Assembly: GCA_000024525.1 (NCBI GenBank) | Contig: CP001771.1 | Span: 62,001-126,000 of the forward strand | DNA: 64,000 nt | Direction: 5' to 3' | Source: Spirosoma linguale DSM 74 | GTDB taxonomy: Bacteria > Bacteroidota > Bacteroidia > Cytophagales > Spirosomataceae | Shown here: positions 54,216 to 62,439 of the stretch, in pieces | Layout: the number at the start of each line of letters is the position of its first letter | Position numbering within the stretch: position 1 is the first letter of the stretch | Notes under the pieces: generated by a model | Seen by the model: the letters and a program-made list of their open reading frames with translations, nothing else | Databases searched by the model: none | Told to the model about the DNA's origin: nothing | Position numbers and translations under genes: made by a program

Positions 54216-55163
54216 CTAGCGTTTGGGCCAGAACAGCGCACCGTAGAGGTAAGGAATCGTGACCAGCATACCTAGTCCGGTGAGGTAGATGTCGCTTTTC
54301 TGGGCGGTAGGCAGCACGGGTTTACCCGAGATGACTGTTGCCACGACCAGCAGCACGGGTAGAAACGCGTTGCCCCCGAAAATATCGCTGATCGCCAGCG
54401 TATACTCCTTACTTCTGACGGAGGCCAGACCCGTCGAGACTTCAGGCAGGGAGGTAGCTGCTGCCAGTACGGTAGACCCGATGATAACCCCGTCCATACC
54501 CAGCTTCTTTGACATTACGTCACCACTTTCTTCCAGGGCTACTCCGCCCGCCAGTGTCGCCAGAGCTGCCAGGCCGAATATGAGCAGGGTTTTATCGGTG
54601 CTACGTTTATCGAACTGAGCGTCTTTTTTGGAAACGTTCCTGGCTGTATCTGTCTGCCAGAAAAGCCCCTTATGGGCTTTGCCCGTTAGCCAGACGCCCA
54701 CTATCCATGTACCGACGAGCAACAGACTATCGGGTGTGAGCCGGGCAAAAACAAGATCTTTCGGGAGCTGATGGCCCATGACAACCAGTTTCAGCATAGC
54801 AATGACCAGTGCTCCTTCCAGCACCGGCGTCAGCGACGATTGCTTCGCGGTAAGTGTGTCCTGTTTACCCACGCCCACCGCATCGAGCAGTACCAGTACG
54901 AGGGTTTGCAGGGCAATACCGCCCAGAATATTACCCACTGCCAACTCGATTTTGTTGTTGATAGCCGTACTGACGGTGATAGCGATTTCAGGCAGGTTGG
55001 TGATGATGGCCAAAATAAGGATACCACCCAATGCTTCGCCTAATTTGAAATGTTTGTCGAGCGAATCGGTGGTAGTAGACAGGGCGATACCAGCCCGCCA
55101 GACGAGGGCTGTGGCTCCGACAAAAACCAGGAGCAGGACGGGTAGTGATAGTGAGTTGACCAT
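54216..55163 (-). CDS. Cation/Ca2+ exchanger (CaCA family), cut short by an in-frame TAG
   Basis: 315 residues to the TAG at 54216-54218. Two repeats with the exchanger motif are present: GGILILAIITNLPEIAITVS with GNILGG, and IIGSTVLAAATSLPEVSTGL with DIFGGNAFLP. After the stop the same frame continues to a TAA at 54129 and encodes the final helix (TGLDSLVVLIVYFIGAAGLF), found in complete family members. So the last membrane helix is lost by one nonsense change, unless it is read through or an assembly error. It would exchange Ca2+ or similar for H+/Na+. Confidence 0.8.
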   Translation of the reverse strand: MVNSLSLPVLLLVFVGATALVWRAGIALSTTTDSLDKHFKLGEALGGILILAIITNLPEIAITVSTAINNKIELAVGNILGGIALQTLVLVLLDAVGVGKQDTLTAKQSSLTPVLEGALVIAMLKLVVMGHQLPKDLVFARLTPDSLLLVGTWIVGVWLTGKAHKGLFWQTDTARNVSKKDAQFDKRSTDKTLLIFGLAALATLAGGVALEESGDVMSKKLGMDGVIIGSTVLAAATSLPEVSTGLASVRSKEYTLAISDIFGGNAFLPVLLVVATVISGKPVLPTAQKSDIYLTGLGMLVTIPYLYGALFWPKR

Positions 55164-55165
55164 AC

Positions 55166-56082
55166 TCAGGCCGGGGGCATGAAGCCGTATTTTTTGTAGA
55201 TCGCCTGCCCCGTTGGGCTCATCAGGAAGTTTATGAAGTCGGTGCCAGCCCGGGCGTGCGGGGCCGTTTTGACGACCCCACCCATGTATTCAGCCACCAC
55301 GTTCTGGTTGTCAGGAATCGGTACGAGGTCAACGGGGTTGTTGAGCATCTGCTGGTAAAAGGCTTCGGTGTACCAGACCGGCCCGGCATCCGACTGATCG
55401 TACAGCACCCGCATGGGCGTTTGCCGGTGGTGAATCTGGGTCAGGAAGGTGGTCTTGTCGGCCACTTTCTGCTGCATAATGGCCGACTTCAGCGCGTCGC
55501 CCCCGGCCTTGACGTAGGCTTCCTCAATGCGACCGCCAATGCCCTCCCAGGCGGGGTTGGGCATACTCACCCGCAGGTCGGCCCGGCCCAGGTCGTTCAA
55601 CGTTTTCACCTGCTTCGGATTCCCTTTTCGCACCATGATCGCCAGTTTGTTGCGGGCGTAAGTAACGATACCGTTGAGTTTGTCGCGGTTTTCCTCGACG
55701 CGTTGTACACGTCGGGCGTGTGGTCGATCCGCAGGTTGCCAATGACGATGGAGCCGCTGTTCATCTGCTTCGCTAAGATACCCGGCGGCAGCGTTTCCAC
55801 GAAAATGCGGGTGTAGGCCGGGTACTGCTTTCTGAAAGCCGTCAGCAGTTCATCGAGCACCATAAACTGGTTACCGCCCATAAACACGATGAGTTGCGGG
55901 TTGACGATGTCGCCGTAGAGGTCGGGTACGTTGTCGACGCCGGGCACGGTAAACGACACCCCACCTTTGGGCGGCTGGTTCCAGGGCGGGTCGTAGCGGT
56001 AGGATTTGTCGGCCATTGGCTGGGCCTGGGTTGTCAATGCGCTCATCAGCAGGGCGATTATAAAAAAGTGGGTACGTTGCAT
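55166..56082 (-). pseudogene. Periplasmic substrate-binding protein, frameshifted
   Basis: Two overlapping frames form one ~305-residue protein. Frame one (56082 down to about 55700): signal peptide MQRTHFFIIALLMSALTTQAQ, GDIVNPQLIVFMGGNQFMVL, GSIVIGNLRIDHTPDVY. From about 55697 the sequence continues only in the other frame (EENRDKLNGIVTYARNKLAI, VRKGNPKQVKTLNDLG, INFLMSPTGQAIYKKYGF). One base is lost near 55695-55705. Related to ModA-like and tungstate/sulfate-binding proteins; no permease gene is nearby. A paralogue is intact at 61392-62135. Confidence 0.72.
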
Positions 56083-56145
56083 GGAGTTTGTTGTTTACTG
56101 GTCAAAACAGTTTGTTGATCACAGGGCGCTGTCTCCCATTAGCTG

Positions 56146-56601
56146 TTACGGATGTATAATCGTCCAGCCGTCCTGCCCCCGGATGATCAGTTCGCCGTTG
56201 CCGCTGGGCACGTAGGAAAGGAAGGGAAACAGCTCATCTTTGGTGATTTTGCGTTCGCGCATGGTGTTTTCGCACATCGCCAGAACCACGCCCTGGTCCT
56301 GGAGTTTCTTCACCGTTTCTTCGTAGCCACTCTCTTTTTTGAAAGCTGCTACCCCCGCCCCGTGTACGACCAGTTCGAGCTGTAATTTGCCTTTCAGGCG
56401 CGGGTCGTTGATGGCATTCTGGATGTTGCGGAGCGTACCTTTGATTCGATCCGGCTCTTCATTGTCGAGCTGATAGACGGCCCGGTAGGTCGATTTGGTA
56501 GCGTCGGCACCGTGAAAGGTGGCGGGGTTGGTGGTCTGGGCCATTGTGGGTAGCGTTGCGCCGATACAGGCGGTGAGGAGCAGAATTTTCAGAGTCTTCA
56601 T
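56146..56601 (-). CDS. Exported DsrE-like protein
   Basis: A 151-residue protein with signal peptide (MKTLKILLLTACIGATLPTMAQ) and DsrE/DsrF-like fold: RAVYQLDNEEPDRIKGTLRN, LELVVHGAGVAAF, and the conserved Cys 110 in LAMCENTM. DsrE-type Cys carries sulfur in sulfur-relay and oxidation systems. Its periplasmic location and the adjacent TsdA-like gene suggest a sulfur-carrier role outside the cytoplasm. Confidence 0.75.
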   Translation of the reverse strand: MKTLKILLLTACIGATLPTMAQTTNPATFHGADATKSTYRAVYQLDNEEPDRIKGTLRNIQNAINDPRLKGKLQLELVVHGAGVAAFKKESGYEETVKKLQDQGVVLAMCENTMRERKITKDELFPFLSYVPSGNGELIIRGQDGWTIIHP

Positions 56602-56664
56602 GCCAGGTTTGTTGTTAAAAAGTTGAGAATTAACGTTGGTTTACCCGCTGGAAACGGGATAACT

Positions 56665-57741
56665 TTATGCCTTTGTCGCTTTCTTTTTCGCGTCGGCAAT
56701 GGGCGGGTAGGGGCCGTATTTGTGCTGCTTTTCGCTGAATGAATCGGCGTAAGGCGCGAAGGGAAAATCGACGGGCTTGGCGGCTGGTTTGGGCCAGTCG
56801 TGACGCTGATCCCGGTGGGGCCGGGGCATCGAGTTGATGAACGCGGCCACGTCCCAGGCTTCCGCGTCGGTCAGCATTGGACTTTCGTAACTGGCTCCAA
56901 ACGGCATATTGTTCTTGACGTAGCCCGCAAAGTTCGACAGCCGGAACAGGCCCGCGCCGTCGTTGTAGCTGTGGGGACCCCACAGGGGCGGGTAGGTATA
57001 CTGGGCGTCGCCCGCGACGGTAATACCTTCCCCCTTGGCACCGTGGCAGCTCTGGCATTTGGTGGTGTACACCAGCTTACCTTTGTCGGGGCTGGCGGCC
57101 CGGTCAAGGTAAGCCAGCTTTTCTAGCCCGGCCCCGTTAGGTTTGTCGCCTTTGGGTACACCGGTGCCCAGCCATTTCATGTAGGCTACCATCGCCCGCA
57201 TTTCGCGGCTGCTGCTGTCGGGCGAGCGTCCGTTGAGGCTGCGCTCGAAACAGTCGCGGATGCGCTTAACGATGGTTTCTTTGGTGCCCGACCGTTCGCG
57301 GTATTTGGGGTAGGTCGAGAAAACGGCCGAGTAATTGTTGCCCAGCACCTTCGTACCGGCGTCGAGGTGGCAGTTCTGGCAGTTCATGCCGTTGGACAGG
57401 TGCCTAACCGACCCCGCCGGACCGAGGTATTTTGCCGTGTGCGCTACCAGCTCGCGGCCGTAGCTGACTTGCCTGCCCGCTTCGCCTGCGGGCAACTGGC
57501 TGTCGCCGGGCGGGTGCCAGTAGGCGGGTTTAGGCTGCGCGGCCGGGGTAGTCGACGTAGCCGTGCTCACCGGCGTGCTGGTGGCCCTCGCCAGCGCCAC
57601 CGGCTGCGTGGCCGAGCCGTTCAGCCACAGCATCAGCGTCAGCAGCAGGCCCACGACTAATAGGGCCGTTAGCCCACCCAGGGCCATCAGCGGCCGAACA
57701 AGCCGACGAAAGGGATTGGGGGATGTTGGGTTAGTATTCAT
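56665..57741 (-). CDS. TsdA-like dihaem cytochrome c (thiosulfate dehydrogenase-like)
   Basis: Start ATG 57741 (MNTNPTSPNPF) gives 358 residues; a longer frame overlaps the next gene and is not protein-like. One membrane anchor (about 17-40), an Ala/Thr/Pro-rich linker, then two haem sites CQNCH (121) and CQSCH (229). LSNGMNCQNCHLDAGT, TYPKYRERSG and CFERSLNG are the TsdA/SoxXA-type motifs. It would oxidise thiosulfate to tetrathionate or take electrons from a sulfur donor. Lies 14 bases after the TauE-like gene. Confidence 0.82.
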   Translation of the reverse strand: MNTNPTSPNPFRRLVRPLMALGGLTALLVVGLLLTLMLWLNGSATQPVALARATSTPVSTATSTTPAAQPKPAYWHPPGDSQLPAGEAGRQVSYGRELVAHTAKYLGPAGSVRHLSNGMNCQNCHLDAGTKVLGNNYSAVFSTYPKYRERSGTKETIVKRIRDCFERSLNGRSPDSSSREMRAMVAYMKWLGTGVPKGDKPNGAGLEKLAYLDRAASPDKGKLVYTTKCQSCHGAKGEGITVAGDAQYTYPPLWGPHSYNDGAGLFRLSNFAGYVKNNMPFGASYESPMLTDAEAWDVAAFINSMPRPHRDQRHDWPKPAAKPVDFPFAPYADSFSEKQHKYGPYPPIADAKKKATKA

Positions 57742-57755
57742 CAAAAAGAAATCAG

Positions 57756-58124
57756 TTAGTGAGCACCCCCGAACCACAGTTTCACGGCGATAAAGACGAG
57801 CAGCAGGGCAAAGCCTTTGGTCAGCAGGTTGACCGGAATGGCCGTAGCGATTTTGGCTCCCAGAAAACCACCGATTAGAAAGCCAGCCGCAATCCAGATG
57901 GCCGCGTGCAGATCGATGGCCCCCTCGCGGTAATACGCGTAAGCGGCCAGCAGGCCTACGGGGGGAATCAATGTCGCCAGGGCCGTTCCCTGCGCGGTGA
58001 TCTGTGAGAAGCCGAACAGCAGTACCAGGGCCGGTACGATGATGATGCCGCCTCCGATGCCGATCAGGCCACTCAGCGCCCCGGCCACCAGACCCAGCAG
58101 TACTAAGAGCAGGACATGTGTCAT
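57756..58124 (-). CDS. Half-size TauE/SafE-like membrane protein
   Basis: A 122-residue protein with about four helices and only one TSUP signature (GLIGIGGGIIIVPALVLLFG). Full TSUP proteins have two such halves, so it may work as a dimer. Followed 14 bases later by the TsdA-like gene, so it may export sulfur anions. Confidence 0.78.
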   Translation of the reverse strand: MTHVLLLVLLGLVAGALSGLIGIGGGIIIVPALVLLFGFSQITAQGTALATLIPPVGLLAAYAYYREGAIDLHAAIWIAAGFLIGGFLGAKIATAIPVNLLTKGFALLLVFIAVKLWFGGAH

Positions 58125-58132
58125 GGTGCGGC

Positions 58133-58717
58133 TTAGTTAACGTAACGGGTGGCATCGCGCTGAAGCATCCGGGTGAGGAGTTCCTGCACCAACCCTAGCC
58201 CCACCAGAAACAGCCCCACGTAGCCCAGGCTGGCCGTCAGTCCGTCGGGGCGCATGATGAGCAGGAAGGCAAAGCCCCCGGCGATGAAGACGCAGGCGAA
58301 GTGAATGACTTCGACCCAGTAGTCTTTGTCTTCGTTGGCGCGGGTACCCAGAAAATAGAAGTTGGCTTCGATGGCCTGCAAAAAGGCGTAGATGATGGCC
58401 CACAATCCGATGGTGTTAATCATGGCGCCCATCGGCTGATTCATCACCGCCAGCAGCCAGATACCGAAAATGATGTCGCGACCGCTGGAGAGAATGAACC
58501 ACAGGTTATCGGTGTCACCCCGCTGCCGACGGCGCATGCCCAGCGTCAGCGTGCAGATGCCTGCCAGCAGCAATAGGCCACCTAGCAGCCCGGTCCGCAG
58601 GGGTGAGGTTTCCGTCGGGTGAATGAGCAGGGCGACGCCCATCAGCGCGTAACAAACGTTGTGCAGGTGCATGAGCCACCAGGGCTGAGCAGGGTGATGT
58701 AGGGTTTTCATGGTCAT
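58133..58717 (-). CDS. Integral membrane protein of unknown function
   Basis: From ATG 58717 (MTMKTLHHPAQPW) it is 194 residues with about six helices. Composition resembles HdeD-like or DoxX-like small membrane proteins, but no motif is convincing. Co-transcribed with the neighbouring oxidase and TauE-like genes, 8 bases from the next. Confidence 0.6.
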   Translation of the reverse strand: MTMKTLHHPAQPWWLMHLHNVCYALMGVALLIHPTETSPLRTGLLGGLLLLAGICTLTLGMRRRQRGDTDNLWFILSSGRDIIFGIWLLAVMNQPMGAMINTIGLWAIIYAFLQAIEANFYFLGTRANEDKDYWVEVIHFACVFIAGGFAFLLIMRPDGLTASLGYVGLFLVGLGLVQELLTRMLQRDATRYVN

Positions 58718-58786
58718 AAGGGCAGGTGCCCCGGTTGATTGAAACAAAGGTCATTGTTTAGAGCTAACCCGGCCAATCACAAATGG

Positions 58787-60637
58787 TTATGCCCGATTCT
58801 GAACTAAGCTCAGTTCACGCTCCGCCGACACCAGCGCCTGCTCATGGGGCAGGTTCGATTCGGGCGTCAGCGCATAGGGTACCGTCTGCGGAATGAAATC
58901 GTCGGGCGCCCCGGGTTTGCTGTAGTCGTAGGGCCAGCGGTACACCAGCGGCAGCTCGTCCGGCCAGTTGCCGTGGGGCGGCACGATGGGCGTCGTCCAT
59001 TCGAGTGTATTCGAGTGCCAGGGGTTTTGCGGGGCGCGCTTTCCCCGGAACATACTCCAGAAAAAGTTGACCAGAAAAATGAACTGCGCGCCGAAGGTGA
59101 CGAAAGCCGCCAGGCTGATAAAGGCGTTCATATCACTAAAGGCGTGGGTAAAATCGTAGCTGGTGAAGGCGTAATACCGACGCGGAAAGCCCGCAATGCC
59201 CAGGTAATGCATGGGAAAAAAGACCAGGTATACTCCCACAAATGTCAGCCAGAAATGCACGTAGCCCCATTTGGCACTCATCATCCGGCCAAACATCTTG
59301 GGATACCAATGATAAATACCCGCCATCGTGCCGAAAAACGAAGCCGACCCCATAATCAGGTGGAAGTGGGCGACCACGAAATAGGTGTCGTGCAACTGAA
59401 TGTCGAGCACTGAATTGCCCAGCACGATGCCCGTTACGCCCCCGGTGAATAGAAACGATACCAGCCCAATAGCGAATAGCATGGCGGGGGTAAAGCGAAT
59501 GTTGCCCCGCCACAGGGTGGTGATGTAGTTAAAGCCTTTTACCGCTGAGGGCACGGCAATCACCAGCGTCAGAAACATGAAGATCGACCCCAGAAACGGA
59601 TTCATGCCCGACACGAACATATGATGCGCCCAAACCACGAACGACAGAAAAACAATGGCTCCCATCGAAAGAATCATAGCCCGGTATCCGAAAATGGGTT
59701 TTCGGGCGTTGGTAGCGATGACTTCGGAGGCAATCCCCAGGGCGGGTAGAAAGATGATGTAGACTTCGGGGTGTCCCAGAAACCAGAACAGATGTTGGTA
59801 GAGAATGGGTGAGCCACCCGTTTCGGGCAGCGCCTGCCCGCCCACGTATATCTCGCTGAGAAAGAAACTAGTGCCCATCGAGTTGTCGAAAAATAGCAGC
59901 AGAAATGCCGACAGCAGCACAGGAAAGGCCATCGTAGCGATGATGGCGGTGAACAGAAACGCCCAGACCGTCAGCGGCAGGCGGCTCATTGACATCCCCC
60001 GCGTACGATAGTTGATCACCGTGGCGATGTAGTTGATGCCCCCAAGCAGCGTGGAGACGACGAAGAAGGCGAAGGCCAGCAGATATAGCACCATACCCAG
60101 CCCCGACCCACCCGATGCCTGAGGTAGCGCGCTCAAGGGTGGGTAAACCGTCCAGCCCCCTTCGGGTGGCCCCGTTTCGACTAAAAACACGGAAAACATG
60201 ACCGCGCTGGCCGCAAAGAAAAACCAGTAGGAAAGCCTATTGATGAAACCGGACGCCATATCCCGGGCACCAATCTGAAGTGGAATGAGCAGGTTGCTGA
60301 ACGTGCCGCTCAGCCCCGCCGTCAGCACGAAAAACATCATAATAGCCCCGTGCATCGACACCAGCCCCAGGTAGCCGTCGGGGGTGAGCTGCCCTGACTC
60401 GGACGTGTAGCGGCCCAGCAGCGCGTGCAGAATGGGCAGGTGCAGACTGGGAAAGCCCAGTTGAAGCCGGATAAGCATGGATGCTCCCCCGCCAATCACG
60501 GCCCAGGCCATGCCCGTCAGTAGAAACTGTTTGGCAATCGTCTTGTGGTCGGTGCTGAAGACGTAGCGGGTCCAGAACGAGTGTGGTTCGTGGCCGGTCG
60601 CCGTCGGCGCGGTCACGGGAAGTTGATCCGTTGTCAT
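58787..60637 (-). CDS. coxA: Cytochrome c oxidase subunit I (haem-copper oxidase, A type)
   Basis: A 616-residue protein with about twelve helices. The copper B ligands and cross-linked Tyr are in GHPEVYIIFLPALG and VVWAHHMFVSG; haem ligands lie in LHDTYFVVAHFHLIMGS. The N-terminal start is HDHKTI-like (FSTDHKTIAKQFLL). It reduces oxygen to water and pumps protons. No subunit II, III or assembly gene is next to it in the window, unusual for this enzyme; they may be elsewhere. Confidence 0.93.
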   Translation of the reverse strand: MTTDQLPVTAPTATGHEPHSFWTRYVFSTDHKTIAKQFLLTGMAWAVIGGGASMLIRLQLGFPSLHLPILHALLGRYTSESGQLTPDGYLGLVSMHGAIMMFFVLTAGLSGTFSNLLIPLQIGARDMASGFINRLSYWFFFAASAVMFSVFLVETGPPEGGWTVYPPLSALPQASGGSGLGMVLYLLAFAFFVVSTLLGGINYIATVINYRTRGMSMSRLPLTVWAFLFTAIIATMAFPVLLSAFLLLFFDNSMGTSFFLSEIYVGGQALPETGGSPILYQHLFWFLGHPEVYIIFLPALGIASEVIATNARKPIFGYRAMILSMGAIVFLSFVVWAHHMFVSGMNPFLGSIFMFLTLVIAVPSAVKGFNYITTLWRGNIRFTPAMLFAIGLVSFLFTGGVTGIVLGNSVLDIQLHDTYFVVAHFHLIMGSASFFGTMAGIYHWYPKMFGRMMSAKWGYVHFWLTFVGVYLVFFPMHYLGIAGFPRRYYAFTSYDFTHAFSDMNAFISLAAFVTFGAQFIFLVNFFWSMFRGKRAPQNPWHSNTLEWTTPIVPPHGNWPDELPLVYRWPYDYSKPGAPDDFIPQTVPYALTPESNLPHEQALVSAERELSLVQNRA

Positions 60638-60649
60638 GAGGGAAATTGG

Positions 60650-61171
60650 TTAATCGGGTTGGTAGCGGGCTGTATCGGCCAGCAGCCGGTCCAGGCAGCC
60701 CAGCAACGGCCGCAGCCGACCGGTGACCCGCTCCGGCCGGTTAGCCCCACTCGCGTGGCAGACGGCGTGAAGCTGCCCGAAAAGCCGGTCGAGCAGCCCC
60801 AGCCGGAAATCGGTCGGTGGTAACGACCAGCGGCAGGCCGTCGGGTCAGCTGGCTGGTGGCCCGGCGTTGGGCGGACGAAGAGTAGATAAGCGCGGGTGT
60901 TCTCATCCATTGTCCAGCCCTGCACCTGGCCGGGTCGCACGTAGCAGAGTTCCCCAGCCTGAAGCAGACAGACCTGCTCATCGACGGTCTGTACGACGGT
61001 CCCAGCCACCACCAGCATCAGCAGCTGATAGGGCTGCGGGTAGGCTTCCCGGCGGCTAGGACCTGCCGAGCCGTCGTGTCGGATGAGGTGAACGGCATCG
61101 GACGTGGGCTGGTCGTCAGGCGGCAGCAGCCAGCAGCTGAACGGCTGGATTTTCGTGGCTGAAAAAGTCAT
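60650..61171 (-). CDS. Cupin-domain AraC-type sensor without DNA-binding domain
   Basis: From ATG 61171 (MTFSATKIQPF) it is 173 residues. The part AYPQPYQLLMLVVAGTVVQTV ... AGELCYVRPGQVQGW is the cupin ligand-binding domain typical of AraC-type regulators. The usual C-terminal helix-turn-helix pair is absent. It starts the long leftward operon, 12 bases before the oxidase gene. It may be a solitary sensor. Confidence 0.7.
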   Translation of the reverse strand: MTFSATKIQPFSCWLLPPDDQPTSDAVHLIRHDGSAGPSRREAYPQPYQLLMLVVAGTVVQTVDEQVCLLQAGELCYVRPGQVQGWTMDENTRAYLLFVRPTPGHQPADPTACRWSLPPTDFRLGLLDRLFGQLHAVCHASGANRPERVTGRLRPLLGCLDRLLADTARYQPD

Positions 61172-61213
61172 GGACAAGGAGTTTAATAAGTCAATAATCA
61201 ACGTTATTTTGAT

Positions 61214-61223
61214 ACAACGTTGT
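61214..61223. promoter_or_regulatory. Short palindrome in a divergent promoter region
   Basis: ACAACGTTGT, a perfect 10-bp palindrome in the 220-base gap between the cupin gene (leftward) and the binding-protein gene (rightward). A possible operator, but a palindrome of this length can arise by chance. Confidence 0.35.
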
Positions 61224-61391
61224 TCGTTAGCCGGGGTAAAGGTCCACCAATTTGACTACCTGTGCCAATCACCATTCGTAAGGGGCCATTCAGAAATAGC
61301 ATGAACATTACTGAGCGGGCGGGCGCACTTTTGCCCCAGAAATAGCGGATAAGTCCATGCCGGATTTAGCCGCCAAAACCACAAATCGCCT

Positions 61392-62135
61392 ATGAAAACT
61401 CTGTTAATCGCCCTGCTGATGACGACACCCCTGCTGACCGATGCCCAAACCACGACCGACACGCTGTACGTTTACGGCCCCGGCGGACCACTGGGTCCCA
61501 TGAATGAATGCGCTACGCTGTTTGGCGAGCAAACCGGCCACCCGGTTAAAGTAATTGCTGGGCCCGAAGCCAACTGGCTCCCGCAGGCGCAGCAGCGGGC
61601 CGACCTGTTCTTTGGTGGCTCGGAATATATGCTGACCCAACTGACAGCCGCCCACCCTGACCTCATCGACGCCGGTAGCCGCACGGAACTCTACCGCCGG
61701 GCCGCAGCCATCCTGGTCCGTCCGGGCAACCCCAAAGGCATCAAGACCCTGCGCAACCTGACCCGCCCTGGTATTACGCTACTGGACGTCAACGGAGCGG
61801 GGCAACTAGGGCTGTGGGAAGATCTTGCCGGGCGGCAGAAGCTGATTGGCGGCATTCAGGCCAACATCGGCCAGTCGTTTGCCAATTCAGCACTGGGCAT
61901 TGCCGCCTGGAAGCAGGACAGCCGCTACGATGCCTGGATCACCTACTCGTCGTGGCACAACCGGCTGACGGCCGAGACGGACCTAGTGCGGTTGCCCGCT
62001 GCGGAAACGGTTTACCGGGGCACGCCCGTTGCCCTGAGCAAAACGACTCGCCAACCCGCTATAGTCCGGCAGTTTGTCGATTTTCTGCGCTCCGAAGCTG
62101 GGCATGGAATATTTAAAAAATGGGGCTGGGACTAA
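61392..62135 (+). CDS. Periplasmic substrate-binding protein (ModA-like)
   Basis: A 247-residue exported protein (signal peptide MKTLLIALLMTTPLLTDAQ). Type II binding-protein features: TLYVYGPGGPLGPM, DLFFGGSEYML, AAAILVRPGNPKGIKTLRNL and a C-terminal VDFLRSEAGHGIFKKWG. Paralogue of the frameshifted protein at 55166-56082. No ABC permease or ATPase gene is nearby, so it may be a sensor, carrier or orphan of molybdate, sulfate or another anion; I cannot tell which. The MITE-like element starts 2 bases after its stop. Confidence 0.78.
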   Translation: MKTLLIALLMTTPLLTDAQTTTDTLYVYGPGGPLGPMNECATLFGEQTGHPVKVIAGPEANWLPQAQQRADLFFGGSEYMLTQLTAAHPDLIDAGSRTELYRRAAAILVRPGNPKGIKTLRNLTRPGITLLDVNGAGQLGLWEDLAGRQKLIGGIQANIGQSFANSALGIAAWKQDSRYDAWITYSSWHNRLTAETDLVRLPAAETVYRGTPVALSKTTRQPAIVRQFVDFLRSEAGHGIFKKWGWD

Positions 62136-62136
62136 G

Positions 62137-62310
62137 CTGGAGATTTCAGAGGTATTGACCAGTGGATTCCGTAGCATTTTGACCACCAGTGGTGCTCATC
62201 AAATTACAGCTAACACTTTGTTGGAAAGGGGATTAAAGTGGTCAGTTTAGAGCGAAACAGGTGGTCAGTCGATTTCGGAATGAGATGATCAGTTTCAGCG
62301 AAATCTCCAT
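62137..62310. mobile_element. MITE-like element, second copy
   Basis: Ends TGGAGATTTC (62138-62147) and GAAATCTCCA (62300-62309) are perfect inverted repeats. It shares GTGGATTCCGTAGCATTTTG and GTGGTCAGTTT with the element at 48071-48373, and has three GTCAGT or TGATCAGT words near its right end. No gene inside. The rest of the gap to 62440 is AT-rich and holds nothing I can name. Confidence 0.6.
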
Positions 62311-62439
62311 TTAAGGACGAAAAAAAACAGAATCACTTCTTCGTTTACCTGCATTTGCCCAACTAATCAGCATCCATAAATTCGCTACCAACTCGATAAA
62401 CCTACTAAAAATTGGTTGAAGCACGAAGCCGTTATTTCA

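Noticed and set aside
57742..58155. Long N-terminal extension of the TsdA-like gene
   Set aside because: Low-complexity Arg/Gly/His-rich text lying over the TauE-like gene in another frame; ATG 57741 fits the family.
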